Shown here piece after piece: positions 1 to 12,100 of a stretch of DNA of 64,000 nucleotides. The notes beneath the pieces were generated by a model. It was not told the DNA's origin. It saw nothing but the letters and a program-made list of their open reading frames with translations, and did no database searches. The DNA comes from Argyresthia goedartella (lineage: Eukaryota; Arthropoda; Insecta; Lepidoptera; Argyresthiidae). The DNA lies in NCBI GenBank assembly GCA_949825045.1, contig OX463816.1:11899579-11963578 (forward strand), written 5' to 3'. The position numbers and the translations under genes are program-made. Within the stretch, counting starts at the first letter, position 1. Each line of letters begins with the position of its first letter.

Positions 1-954
1 GATTCACCTGATTTTATTGTTGTTGTTGTAGTGTACTCAGCTTAAGGGCAAGCTGGAATTTTCCTCTATCAGTTTACTCCTTCGTAAAATTCACCTGGTT
101 GAGGGGGTGTGTCATGCATAATTTTCAGGCGTGAAATAACGCCTCAGTGATTCATAACTTATTGAATTCCTCGTTAACACATTATGTTGGTATTTTATAA
201 TCTATGGTCACTTCAACTTCCCGTTTCTTTCAACTTTCGTTCTCCTCGTCGATCGGTGGCGGTTGGCAACATCGTGTAGTGGGATTGAGCTGACATCGAT
301 TTCGTAAAGTGATCACCGGTTCCTTTTTGGAATAAGCCGTCGTACTCACTGCTTCGTATTTTATTATTTACTGAAGAAGAACCTACCACATCTTCTTCCC
401 TTCGACCGGCAGTCCCCGTAGTTGTTCCTACATAACCTACGTAATACGCATAAACAATAACCTATGGGGCTCTAATCACTGCAACACCTTTGTTGAATAC
501 CAGCGGAGTGCGCTGAGGAACCCTTGTGCCACGGATCTTTCGGCGTTCCGGAGTCGACATTGGTTACAGCATACTGTAAGTAAGGCCATTTTCCTCCAGT
601 AGGAGGTGCTTTGTACGGGTAGTAATAGGCCGCGCCAGTTCGTCCAGCGAGGTGTCAACGTTCTAGCGTAGCCGCGCGCCCCTGGCAGCTCTGCTCGACC
701 ACACCCGTAGCTAAGTAACCTAACACTCTGCAAAGAATAAAACTAATAGCGTCATCGACCAAAACCACAACGCAACTCTGAATTTATTTAGTAAATTTAA
801 ATAGTTTTAACTTCAGTTTAAATAAAGTGTACAGGTAACTTTGTAGTTAAATTTCTTTCTAGCTAGTTAGGAAAAAAAAAGTATACTAATAGAAACATAG
901 TTAGAAAATAGGAAACAAATCACACAAATAGATAGAATAAATATAAAAACTCTA
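1..954. other. No recognisable gene
   Basis: I see no conserved protein, RNA gene or clear repeat here. The short reading frame on the minus strand at 476-733 has no recognisable domain and mixed composition, so I do not call it. Confidence 0.4.
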
Positions 955-1004
955 ATGGAACAAAATATTTATGAAAAAAAAAAACAAAAACTGCGCCAGA
1001 AAGA

Positions 1005-1700
1005 AAGAAAGAAACAAGGAAGCGTAATGGGGCCATTACTCTTTCTTATTTTCATAAATGACCTTCCGAGTGTGGTAGAACACCCAATGGTACTGTTTAC
1101 TGATGATAGCACAGTTATTATAGCTTGTAACGATCAGATGAATTTGAAACGACATAAGTAATTCCTTATCTGACATTGCTGACTGCTTAAACCATTATAA
1201 ATGATTAATTAATCTTGACAAAACTAAAGTTATGACATTTCAACAACAAATAAAGACCCAGAGTATGGAAATAAAATATTTAGGTAAGGAAATAGAGCTG
1301 GTAACTGTTACGAAGTTCTTAGGATTGTACATTGACGATTAACTTAAATGGAATACCCAAATTTAAAGTATTTGTTATAAACTTTATAAATTCGCAGCCT
1401 TATACAATTCATCAAAAAAGTAGGTATCGGAAGACTCGGTAACAGTAGCCTTAATGGGCATCTATCTTAAGATTTGGAGTTATATTTTGGGGAAACGGAT
1501 CCGGAAAGGAGAAGGTATTGATATCACAAAAAACTGCGCCAGAGCCATATGTGTACTTCGTCGCACAGATAGCTGCAAGCCCCATTTTAAAAGAATCTAA
1601 CATTTCCGGCATTATATATTTATGAAGTTGTGGTATTTGTAAAAGCGAATCTAGAACTATATAACAAATTCACAAGTACACGCTACTAAAATAAAATATT
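1005..1700 (+). pseudogene. Broken LINE reverse transcriptase, first half of an interrupted element
   Basis: The plus strand encodes the back half of a jockey-like reverse transcriptase. The motif QGSVMGPLLFLIFINDLP at about 1018-1071 is the conserved segment just before the catalytic box, which here reads FTDDS instead of the usual FADDT. Several frameshifts and stops follow: about 1200-1340 still reads NLDKTKVMTF and FLGLYIDD in shifted frames. The text stops near 1700, in the region after the polymerase, and its natural continuation lies at about 4526-4915. The element is therefore an old copy split by a younger LINE. Confidence 0.75.
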
Positions 1701-1785
1701 TATATTTATATTATTTATTGTTTGTGTCTACAGGCCACCGAGGGATGAAAAAGGCCATGGCATTTTCGAAATATTTGAGAAAATT

Positions 1786-3915
1786 ATGGAGGAAGACCTC
1801 ATTAAACTTTGTAATAATAGAAAAAAGTTAATTATTTGTGGCGATCTTAATGTAGATCTGCTTGTAGATACAACACTGAAGCGGCGATTAATAACTCTGT
1901 TCAAATCACTTAATTTATGTCATGTATTTCTAGAGCCGACTAGAATTACACTTACCAGCCAAACTTGCTTAGATAACGTTTTTTGTGACTGTGCGTTCAC
2001 AAGTAAAAGTGTAATTAACTGCTTACCCTCCGATCACAGTGGTCAAACAGTTTCATTCCCAATTACTATTAAGGATAAGACTGGTCCATCATTTTATAGG
2101 CCTATTACATCCCATAGACTAGAGACATATACGAAAAACTTAGATATAAATTTGCCAGTACCGGATTTTAATGAACAGAACCCAAACAAAATCTACTCAG
2201 ACTTCTTCAACATTATTCAGACAGAATTCAATAAAGTTTTCAAATTAAAGAAAGTCAGTGACTACAACGGTAAATCTAAATTTAATGACTGGGCAACGTT
2301 TGGAATTCGTAAAAGTAGAGTTATCTTGTATGACCTTTATGATCAAAAAACCTATAACTTTGATCGAAAATTTCATGACTATGTTAAAAAATATTCCAAA
2401 ACTTTCAAGTTGGTTTGTAGAACTGCAAAAACTTTACACATTAATAGAAAAATTAAAAATTCAAATAATAGAATGAAAACAGTTTGGCAAATAATAAACC
2501 GCGAAACTGGCAAAGTTATACCAAGGGACAGTGATTTCTGCCTAAAGATAGGTGATGATGTTGTTAAATCCAATGCTAATGTTGCTCGAGCTTTTGAAAC
2601 ATTCTTCACCAATGTACCCGTACTCAGAACGGACCGTCTAAATTCATCTCCATTTGAAGCAGAGACTTTATTAAAAAATAACACTAGCGTCAGTAATGTA
2701 TATTTAAAATTTCATCATGTATATCCCCAGGACATTGTCAAAACGTTCAAATTACTTAACTTAAAAAATACGGAAGACCTGTGGGGTATATCAGTCAAAG
2801 TCATTGGTTCAGTAATTCTAGTTATAGCCCCACACTTAGCTTATATATTCAATAAATGTGTTGACGATGGGGCTTTTCCAGACCTCAAGAAACACAGTAA
2901 ACTTATACCGCTGTTCAAATCGGGAGATAAGGGCGATCCTTCAAATTTCAGACCAATATCTGTTCTTCCAACACTAAGTAAAATATTTGAAAAGATTATA
3001 CTCAATCAAATGCTCTCACACTTCAACCGTACAAAACAACTCCACGCTAAACAATATGGTTTCACTAGGGGTAAATCGACTACGGATGCAGGTATTACCC
3101 TTGTATCTCATATTTATTCTGCATGGGAGGCCGCACAGGATGCTATCGGAATTTTTTGCGACCTGTCGAAGGCGTTTGATTGTGTTGATCATAATACGCT
3201 ATTAATTAAATTAAATCATTACGGAGTTAGAAATAAAGCGTTGGATCTACTAAGATCATACCTAAGCAATAGAATTCAAAAGGCAGAAGATAACGGCGTA
3301 AAATCTGATGGATCGGGTGTTAAAATTGGCGTTCCACAAGGTTCCATATTAGGCCCTTTCTTATTCCTGGTATATATTAATGATCTGCCTTTCATGGTGG
3401 AGAAATTAACTGACATAGTGTTGTTTGCTGATGATACTTTAATGGTCTTCAAAATTGAAAGACAAAAAGGAGATTTTGATGATGTTAATGGTGTATTGTC
3501 TTTAACCTTGAATTGGTTCACAGTTAATAATTTATTGTTAAACGCTGGTAAAACCAAGTGTATCAAATTCTCACTTCCAAATGTCAGGCAAGTTGAGACC
3601 AGTTTGGTGTTAGACAACAGCACGTTAGAATTGGTATATGATACGAAGTTTCTTGGAATAACCATTGATAGCAAATTGCAGTGGGGACCCCACATAGATA
3701 AATTGGCTGGTAAATTAAGTTCTGCGGCTTACGCTGTTAGGAACATCAGACAAAGCACGGATGTAGCTACATCTAAGCTAGTATATTTTAGTTACTTTCA
3801 TAGTGTGATGTCCTATGGTATCTTGTTGTGGGGGAAAGCAGCGGATATTCAAACTATTTTTATTTTACAGAAAAGAGCTATTCGAGCAATTTATAATTTA
3901 AAACGAACAGAATGA
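1786..3915 (+). CDS. LINE endonuclease (partial) plus reverse transcriptase
   Basis: This 709-codon frame encodes the C-terminal part of an apurinic-type endonuclease (LIICGDLNVDLL near the start and SDHSGQ near residue 83) followed by a reverse transcriptase. Within the polymerase, DLSKAFDCVDH lies near residue 459, GVPQGSILGPFLFLVYINDLP near 515 and the catalytic FADDT near 546; all look intact. The listed ATG is only the first internal methionine. Upstream codons from about 1716 (RPPRDEKG) are in frame, so the true start was lost by truncation. The frame ends at TGA 3913-3915, but homologous text continues immediately after it, so this stop looks like a point mutation. Confidence 0.8.
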   Translation: MEEDLIKLCNNRKKLIICGDLNVDLLVDTTLKRRLITLFKSLNLCHVFLEPTRITLTSQTCLDNVFCDCAFTSKSVINCLPSDHSGQTVSFPITIKDKTGPSFYRPITSHRLETYTKNLDINLPVPDFNEQNPNKIYSDFFNIIQTEFNKVFKLKKVSDYNGKSKFNDWATFGIRKSRVILYDLYDQKTYNFDRKFHDYVKKYSKTFKLVCRTAKTLHINRKIKNSNNRMKTVWQIINRETGKVIPRDSDFCLKIGDDVVKSNANVARAFETFFTNVPVLRTDRLNSSPFEAETLLKNNTSVSNVYLKFHHVYPQDIVKTFKLLNLKNTEDLWGISVKVIGSVILVIAPHLAYIFNKCVDDGAFPDLKKHSKLIPLFKSGDKGDPSNFRPISVLPTLSKIFEKIILNQMLSHFNRTKQLHAKQYGFTRGKSTTDAGITLVSHIYSAWEAAQDAIGIFCDLSKAFDCVDHNTLLIKLNHYGVRNKALDLLRSYLSNRIQKAEDNGVKSDGSGVKIGVPQGSILGPFLFLVYINDLPFMVEKLTDIVLFADDTLMVFKIERQKGDFDDVNGVLSLTLNWFTVNNLLLNAGKTKCIKFSLPNVRQVETSLVLDNSTLELVYDTKFLGITIDSKLQWGPHIDKLAGKLSSAAYAVRNIRQSTDVATSKLVYFSYFHSVMSYGILLWGKAADIQTIFILQKRAIRAIYNLKRTE

Positions 3916-4257
3916 TTAAGAGAGCTTTTTAAAGAAATTGACATACTAACAGTAGCTAGTCAATTTATTTTCGAAAATATAATGTATGTACGCAAGAACC
4001 TTACAACGTTTTCCAAACTTAGCGACAGCTGTAATGTTAACCTAAGAAATAATCACAGACTATGTGCGCCCCGTTTTAGACTCGCCAAGGTTAGCAATTC
4101 TTTCAAGGGTCAGTGCATTCTCTACTACAATAAGATACCTCTGGAGATTTTGAAATTGCCATTTGAGCAATTTAAAAAGCATGTTAAAGCGACTTTGTCG
4201 AAAAAGGGATATTACAATGTTCAAGATTACTTAAATGACAGGACTGTATGGGGTTAA
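3916..4257 (+). pseudogene. C-terminal tail of the LINE reverse transcriptase after an in-frame stop
   Basis: These codons continue the same frame directly after the TGA at 3913-3915 and end at TAA 4255-4257. They start LRELFKEIDILTVASQ and end GYYNVQDYLNDRTVWG. The YLND ending recurs in the LINE tails at about 4700 and 41290, so this is the family's normal C-terminus. The copy thus differs from an open frame by a single nonsense change in this part. Confidence 0.75.
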
Positions 4258-4525
4258 TCTGGCTCAACACAGACCTTGCTGTTAATAATTTTGTAATTAT
4301 TTATTCCTGCTTATTAATCATAACAATTAAATTTTTCATATTTGTATTAGTTAAGCACAACCTATTTTTAAAAGAGATCTAAAAATCAATCTGTGGGAGT
4401 TTCTACGGCCTACTTCTCCCACAGTGGTCCAATGTAGAGAAGAGGCAAAAAATGACGTTTGCTAAGTGTATGTAAATATCTACAGTAATAAAGTACTTTG
4501 ACTATTGACTATTGACTATTGACTA

Positions 4526-4915
4526 TGCTCTTCACAATAAAAAACAGCACTATTTCAAAAGAGCTTTTTTTGGAATGGCACCCATATTGTATAATAAACT
4601 GCCCGAAATTATTCGCGGAATGGAGAGCTTAAACTAATTAAAAGCAGAAGTGAGAAAATTAGTAACTGATAAGACATATTACAGCATCAAAGAATACTTA
4701 AATGATAAATTGTGATCTTTGCTTATTGGGCTCGCTACCCCGTCCAATCATTATATTGTTATTTATAAATTTAACAGTTTTCATTCCATTCTGTGCATGT
4801 AACATATATTTGTATACCAAATGGCTAATAGCGTACTATGAAACATCAATCTAGCATAACCTAGATTAACACCCAACTGTTGTAAAAGCTATTTCCACAA
4901 ATAAATAATTTCATT
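4526..4915 (+). pseudogene. Second half of the interrupted older LINE (3' end)
   Basis: After the younger LINE's tail the plus strand resumes with FGMAPILYNKLPEIIRG and, after a stop, VRKLVTDKTYYSIKEYLNDKL. This is the C-terminus expected of the element that breaks off near 1700. An AT-rich 3' untranslated stretch runs to about 4915 (ATAAATAATTTCATTGATTG). Confidence 0.65.
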
Positions 4916-5162
4916 GATTGACATAACACTTTTCCCTCCGCAGTGTCTGCCACTTTGTAGCCCTAAGTTTTCAAATATGCTAGAAACAGTTAGACAATAA
5001 AAAGACAGTTGATTTGAGCAAAACCATACCTTCTGAATGTGTCCCTCTCCGGGACAGGGCGCAGAGCCAGGGTAAAAGTAACGTAACGTGTCTGGTCGCT
5101 CACACAGACAAGGCTACAAAATGACCGCCGCCACTGCGGAAGTATTATTAAGACTTTTGTGA

Positions 5163-5186
5163 GTGCGTGTGTGTGTGTGTGTGTGA
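5163..5186 (+). repeat. GT dinucleotide microsatellite
   Basis: A run of about ten GT units lies some 390 bases upstream of the PGS1 start codon, in the presumed promoter or 5' leader region. Confidence 0.9.
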
Positions 5187-5571
5187 GAGGCTTTGTGTGC
5201 CTGCGCGGCCGACTTCGAGCAAAAGGCCGCGTTCCTCCAAGGCGGCCGAGCGTTCTCTTTTCGTTTACCAGGCGTGTCGTATGGTACTTTCCGGTGAATT
5301 CCGTTTCTTCTCCAATTTATTTCATTCATTGCTAGATTTTCGATCATCCAGAGCCCTAACACAGATTAAAAAAAATAAAAAACATTGACAGTTTTCAGAT
5401 GATTTTGACGTTTTGCTGGTTGCTGTTGTGAATTGATACGGAATCGGAATTTATGTACTTAATTAATGGATTTCTCAATCTAAGAATTTCTGATTACACA
5501 ATCGGTAGTGTCATTAGTTTATTTAGTTCGAAATCTTTCAATTGTTGTATGTTTCGATGTAATGCGTAATC

Positions 5572-6160
5572 ATGTTAATCAACAACAAGTTAAAGTTCAA
5601 GCCGAGTGAGCTCCAGTGCTTCAACTGGCTTTACAATGTAGCTCCATGTTTCCCTGTAAATGCCTCCAAAATAAATGTAATAAACGATCCTCGCAAGTTT
5701 TACGACGCACTTTGCGAGAGACTCAAAAACGCTACCTCGAGAATATCCGTCGCTAGCTTGTACATAGGTACCGGGATCTTGGAGAAAAAACTACTTAAAA
5801 TATCCAAAGATAATGTCCAGTACAACAAACAGTTGAAATTTAACGTCTTGCTGGACTATCAGCGTGGAACACGTGGTGAAATCAATTCGAAAAGTCTGTT
5901 ACAAGAGTTTGTGAAGGAGTATCCGGGGCGTTCTAATGTTTTTCTGTATCAGACTCCTAGATTACTAGGGTCTTGGTCTAAAGCCCTCCCGTCCCGTTAT
6001 AATGAGCTGGTGGGCCTTCAACACATGAAACTCTATATAGCAGACAACTCTGTGATGATCAGTGGAGCCAACTGCTCGGAAGACTACTTCTCCCAGCGGC
6101 AGGATCGCTATGTTGAGATTGAGGATGCAGATCTGGCTAACTTTTATTCAGAATTAATAG
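5572..6160 (+). CDS. PGS1: PGS1 exon 1
   Basis: This exon carries the N-terminal catalytic half, including LQHMKLYIADNSVMISGANC. I place the donor at GTAGGA 6161 rather than the stronger-looking GTAAGT at 6171. Only the first keeps the frame into exon 2 (G|AG gives Glu); the second would shift it. Confidence 0.88.
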
Positions 6161-9100
6161 GTAGGATTGTGTAAGTCATTAATTTTTGTTATTTTTTTAT
6201 TTCATGGTTTTTATTGAATTTTGTTTGTGAAAGTTTTACAGTTAAATCATGATCATATTTAAGATGTTTTTACTTTTATTTTATTCTGTCTTTTATGAAG
6301 AGTGGAGCAATGTAAAAGCTAAATTAATGGCTAATTAATTTAATTTCTAAGTAAATCATGTGAATTTTTGTATTTGCAGAGGAAATTAGTAATTTCAGCA
6401 AAAAATGTGACGGAGATGAAGTCATTGATCCCAAGTATCTAAACAAGGAACACTTGATTGAGGAAGTTAGATTCAGAATCACAAATCTCATTGATAGATG
6501 GAAAAAATTGCAAGACACCAAGTTACATTCTGTAACTGGTAAGTAAATTATCATTTTCTGTCTTGTAATTGATTTAAAAACACAAAATTTGTATTCCTCT
6601 TCTGTAGAAGAACATTCATGAATCATTTGTGAAATTTACATTCTTTGAAACTTCTCTATTATAATTGAATTCTGTATTCTGTGGTCCATCATTTGTTTCT
6701 AGTAAAAAGTTATAGTAATAGTATCCACCATTGAAATCCATCCAATTCAAAATATAGGTATTACCAGCGCCAGTAGCATGCCCAGTGCCAGTTTATCACG
6801 CATTTTATGCTGTAAAATGACACAAAGACATGATAATATATGCAGTAAATGCGAGTTGTAGTGCAATGTGGGCTGGAATAAAAAGTCTCTGTGACTCATC
6901 AAAACATTTCCTCATCATAGATTCCAATACAAAAGTGGACACATGGGTGTTCCCACTCCTCCAGATGGGTGAGTTTGGTATAACCCAGGACGAGCAAGCA
7001 ACCCGTGGTCTTTTGGCTTCAGCTCCAAAAGGTTCCACCATGCGGCTCGCGACCGGATACTTCAACCTTACTGAGCAGTTCGCAAAAACTCTACTGCACG
7101 AGTGCAAGTCTAACATCAGCTTGCTAATGGCGCATCCTAATGTAAGTGTTTTATGAAACAGGGTGAAGTATCTTTGTATCGGGTAAAACAAAATTAGGAG
7201 ACTGGCTTTTTACTTAAGATTGAAGATAAACTAATCACTTCTAACGATGACATCGCGGCCGCATTTGAACAGTTCTTTTCAAATGTTTCAATTGTTACTA
7301 AGGCTTCTTTAGACTCGTCTCCGGATCTTGCTGCATCATTTTTAAAAGACTATGTGCCAAAGTGCAATCAAGACTTCTCATTCGCATATATTGAGCCCTA
7401 TGGCATAATTAAAGCATTTAAGTTGTTAAATTTAAAAAATCTGAGGATCTCCTGAGAAGCCCCTTCTCGGTAAAAATTATTAGCTCGGTGATAGACGAAC
7501 TTGCCCCTCATTAAGCTATATCTTCAATAAATGTGTAGATGAGAGTACTTTCCCTGATCTCATAAAACACAGCAGGCTAGGACCTTTATTTAAAAGCGAC
7601 GATAGGGGTGACCCCACTTTCAGACCAGTCTCGGATCTACCCATTTTGAGTAAAATATTTGAGAAGATTATATGGGGTCAGTTGCTGGCGTACTTCAATG
7701 CGCATCAAATTCTCCATAGCCAGCAGTTTGGATTAAAAACATGTATGTATAAATTAAACATATTTTTAATGCGTGGAAAGATTGTAGGGACGCTATAGGT
7801 GTTTTTTGTGACCTGTCCAAGGCATTTGACTGTGTAGACCACGAAACATATCTCTTAAAGCTAAAACACTACGGCATAAAAGGCAATACCTCTAAGCTTA
7901 TGAGATCGTATTTAGAAGGGAGGATCCAAAAAGTTGACATTAATAGAACAAAATCGACAGGTTCTTTGGCCAAGATGGGAGTCCCACAGGTATCTATTCT
8001 GGGGCCGTTCCTTTTCCTCGTGTATGTAAATGATTTGTCATATCATTTTTTTTTAAAGAAAAACAAATAATGCTCTCTCGCGAGAACTAGACTGGTTTAC
8101 TGTCAATAACTTGATTCTGAATGAAAACGGCCCGAATGGCCCCGTCGGCAGTGACCCTGCCTACAAAGCCAAGGGTCCCGGGTTCGAATCCCGGTGGAGG
8201 CAAATATTTGTTTGATGAGAACGGATGTTTGTACCCTAGTCATGGTTGTTTGTCTATCTAAGTATAATATTTATCTATATAAGTATGTGTATCGTTGTCT
8301 AGTACCCTAGATACAGGGAATCCTAGTTTGGGGCTAGATCAATAAGTGTAAATAGTGTCCAAGGTATTATTATTATTATAATTCAAAAAAGACAAAGTGC
8401 ATAAAATTTACTTTACCTAATAAAAGTCAAAAGTCAAAGTACTTTATTGCTGTAGATATTTAGATATACTTAGCAAACGTGATTATATTTTTTTGATAAA
8501 TGTAAGGCGAGTTGGGAATGAAATTGTATTGAGGAAGGACAAACTAAAACTAGTAGATGAAACTGTATTTCTCGGCATCACTATTTGATGCCAAACTACA
8601 GTGGGGTCCCCATATTGTAAAATTAGCACATAGAAATAGCTCCGCAGCATATGCAGTTAAAAGAATCGGGGAATTGAGTGCCGTTGCAACTGCGGCTAGG
8701 CTTGTATATTTAAGTTATTTCCGTAGCATTATGTCCTACGGCATACTACTATGGGGGCTGCTGACTTTGAGACATCTTCATTTTGCAGAAGAGAGCGATC
8801 CAATTTATTTATAAGCTACGTAATAGAGAGTCTCTGAGAGATTTCTTCAAAGAAACCAACATCCTAACAGTTGCAAGTCAATATATCTATGAAAACATAA
8901 TGTATGTGAGAAAAATATCAGTAGCTTTAAAACCATTGATAACCGCCACAATGTGCAAACTAGAAATAAACATAAACTTTCTTTTATAATGTTCAGACTC
9001 ACAAAAGTTAGTAGTTCTTTTACAGGATACTGTATACGCATCTACTACTAACTACTACTTAACTGAAGCTTGAATCAAAAAAATGTATAAATCACACTTT

Positions 9101-12100
9101 GTGCACAAAGGCCTACTGCTAAATTAATATTTTTTTACAAGACACCGACATCTGGAATTAAACCAGTTGATTTAGGGATATATTATGTTATAATTAGGCA
9201 CCTACTTAATGTTTTATTGCGCTTGCTTGATTATGTTTTATGACGTTTATTAAGTCTCAATTTTTGTGCTATTATGAATAAAAATCTTTGAACTTGAACC
9301 GAACTGTAGAGTTTAGACCATCAGAGGTAAAACGTGGAACTGAAATGGATTGAACTTGATTCTTAAACATAGCATCACACCTTTACCAGGTGTAGCAAAC
9401 GCGCAGTTTACGACTACATTTACTCCCAGTTTCTGAAAGGATGATCAAATATAACAGGCGATTAATTAAAGATTTTATTCAAATTAGTGGCACGTAATTG
9501 GCTAAAATTACTTGACATGAGATTAACAGTATGTTATATTTAAACACTCTTCCAGAAACCGGGCGTTAGCCAGTTAATCAAACATATTACCTTACCACCA
9601 TCAAACTGTCAAAGAAAGGTGACTTACCACAATTCGGTAACTGGAGAGGTATCAACGTATTACCAACTTGTTCCAAAATACTCTGCAAAATTCTGCTGCA
9701 GCGAATAGCTGGGGCAGTCGACTCAAAGCTCAGGAACGAACAAGCCGGATTCAGACCAGGGCGCTCATGTACGGACCAGATATACCTGCTTAGAATTATC
9801 CTGGAGCAATGCAATGAAATGCAATGCGAGGTCTTTTGATCGAGTAAGTATTGTATGTGGAGAATACTGAAACGCAGAGGTGTTCCAGACAAGATTATAG
9901 ATATAATCAAATGCCTCTACGAGGGATCTACATGCAGAGTACTCCACAACTTGCTATCGCAACTGCTCTTCATGATTGTGTTGGATGACGTGATGTGTAG
10001 AATGGCACGCAATAGTCGTAGAAGTATTCCGTGGACAGATTATAACTACCTGGAAGATATAGACTTTGCCGACGATTTTTGTCTACTTGCCACAACGCGT
10101 GAAGATCTCCAATCTAAAGTTGACGACCTATCACTTTAAGCGGCTAAGGAAGAACTACGCATCAACTGGGAAAACATAACAGATGCGTTTAAATACCACC
10201 GATGTAGCTTCAACCTTTGTGGACAGGGAGGCAGTGGAGGAAGTGCAGAATTTTGTGTACCTTGGCCCACCAACGTGGACCCACAAGGTGGAACCGAGGC
10301 CCACGTGGAAGCCCGCATCAACAAGGCTCGAGCAGTATTTGCCCAACTCAGACCAGTGTGGTACTCTCTTCTACCATTACACGTCGCACCAAGTTGAGAA
10401 TCTTCGAATCCAACGTGAAGTCAGTTCTCCTATATGGATGCGAAACGTGGTTCGTTCGAAAGGATATCTCAGGCAGGCTCCAAGTATTTGTCAATAAATG
10501 CTTGAAACAAATATTAAGAATACTCTGGCCAAACACAATCACTAAAGCAGAATTGTGGAGACTCAAGTACCAGATGCCGTTGGAGACGGAGGTGATCACC
10601 AGGAAGTGGCGATGGCTTGGCCACGTAATGAGGAGACCTGACGAACACCTGTGGAAAAAAGCCCTCAAATGGTGCACAAAGGGGAAACGGAAGAAAGGTC
10701 GCGCCAAAACAATCTGGCGACGTTCAACAGAGAAAGAGGCCGCCATTGTGAGCTCAGATTGGGCGGAGCTAGAGTAGTTGGTCCAAGATCGAAAAAAATG
10801 GAATTCTAAATACTGAAAGCCCTTTAGCCCTGCTGAGAGGTGACAGGACGAGATGATGACGATGTTAATTACCTCTACCCACAGACTTGAATAGTAGGGA
10901 CAGGGCACGGAGCGCTTGAAAGTGTCGCTACAAAAACAGTACAAAATCGGGAAAATTGTACTGTTTGCAATCAGTCGCGATTGGACGGTGACAGCCGATT
11001 GACATATCGGCAGCAAAAACAAAAATGGTGACCTGCGACGTAAAAAGGTGTAAATCATACCCAAATCGCAAAACACAAAAACAGGGAGTGTCGTATCACA
11101 AGTAAATATTATATTTTCAATTATTATTGGCTTTAAATTGATTATCCATAAAATATTGTTCTCGAAAAAATCCTCAAACGAAAATCAACCATTCGACTGA
11201 CGTAACTTTGTAGCGACTAGCGACGCACAGTGAAACTGCCCGCTTCCTATATTTGAAAAACGATCCGATTTGGTTATTTTTCTATTCGTAATGTCAAGAT
11301 TACTATTCGTAATGTCATTAGATTACTATTCGTAATGTCATTTGGTTACCCCCCCCTAACTAATTCATAACTTTTTCTATGATTAGGTAGTTTATTACTT
11401 ATAAATTAAAATCAAGATCTTAAATTCCAAGTCACGCTACTAATGTGTATCTGTGAGCTTACATCCTCTTTCATAATTTAACGGCAAAGACAAAAATTAA
11501 TATGCCTATTTAATTATGTTTCAACTTTTTAATAATTAAACATGAGCTAATTGCGTGAGACCTCGCCCCTTAAGTAAAATTTTAGCTAGATATATTTTAT
11601 TTCTACTCCTAATCACCGATTAAAAGTCACCGGGTATTTGAGAGTTATCCGTAGATCAACTTTCCTAATATTGTGTCTATACACCACAAATCGGAACGTG
11701 ACCGACCGTGACGCCGTTACAATTTTTCGTACTGTCTTGGTTCCGACGAATTCCGACAGGGGCGCTATTTTTCTTAGCCTCAAAATGGTAAGAAATTTAG
11801 TACGGGAAGGCCTATCCTTAGTATTTATATCGATGCCTCTACCAGTCAATATTGTGTCCACCATGCTTAATTTACGTTCATCAATATCATCATGTAATAC
11901 ATATGTATAACATGTGTGAATGCTGTTTCAGGCGAATGGCTTCATGGGGGCCGCCGGCCCAGCGGGAGGGATTCCACATGCCTACTCCTTGATAGCTAGA
12001 AAGTAAGTCCAAGGCAGCTATTACTGTAAAATTAAGATTGTTTAACAATATCATAGAGAAAGAAAAGATTAGTTCTCTCATCGCAGCTTTATTCTCAGAC

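Larger units (their letters stand above)
1700..4525 (+). mobile_element. 5'-truncated jockey-like LINE inserted in an older LINE
   Basis: This non-LTR retrotransposon begins inside its endonuclease domain and runs to a 3' tail of four TTGACTA units at 4498-4525. The coding part is almost undamaged (see the two coding entries). Truncation at the 5' end is the usual result of target-primed reverse transcription. It interrupts an older LINE of a related family whose halves lie at about 1005-1700 and 4526-4915. The exact 5' junction is uncertain because I find no clear target-site duplication. A more decayed relative lies in PGS1 intron 3 (about 7195-9290). Confidence 0.8.
7195..9290 (+). pseudogene. 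Decayed jockey-like LINE in PGS1 intron 3
   Basis: This copy matches the LINE at 1700-4525 from LKIEDKLI (about 7220) onward: IIKAFKLLNLKN near 7410, DLSKAFDCVDH near 7815 and GVPQ near 7979. It has frameshifts, stops and a deletion that removes the catalytic FADD box. The break around 8050-8550 holds a SINE and a short inverted LINE tail. Homology resumes with KLQWGPHIVKLAHRNSSAAY at about 8592 and runs to a 3' end with TGAATAAAAATC near 9280. Confidence 0.8.

Noticed and set aside
6161..6176. GTAAGT at 6171 as the donor of PGS1 exon 1
   Set aside because: It is the stronger consensus but breaks the frame into exon 2; GTAGGA at 6161 keeps it.
10348..11076. Long minus-strand reading frame (242 codons)
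   Set aside because: It runs antisense through the RTE-like LINE and into the P-like element, and its sequence has no domain.
10880..11835. hAT-superfamily assignment of the 956-bp element
   Set aside because: hAT also makes 8-bp duplications, but the THAP-like exon and P-like ends fit the P superfamily better. Not fully excluded.
11613..11864. Minus-strand 83-codon frame shared by both P-like copies
   Set aside because: It is present in both copies only because the element is repeated. It has no domain and overlaps the inverted end.
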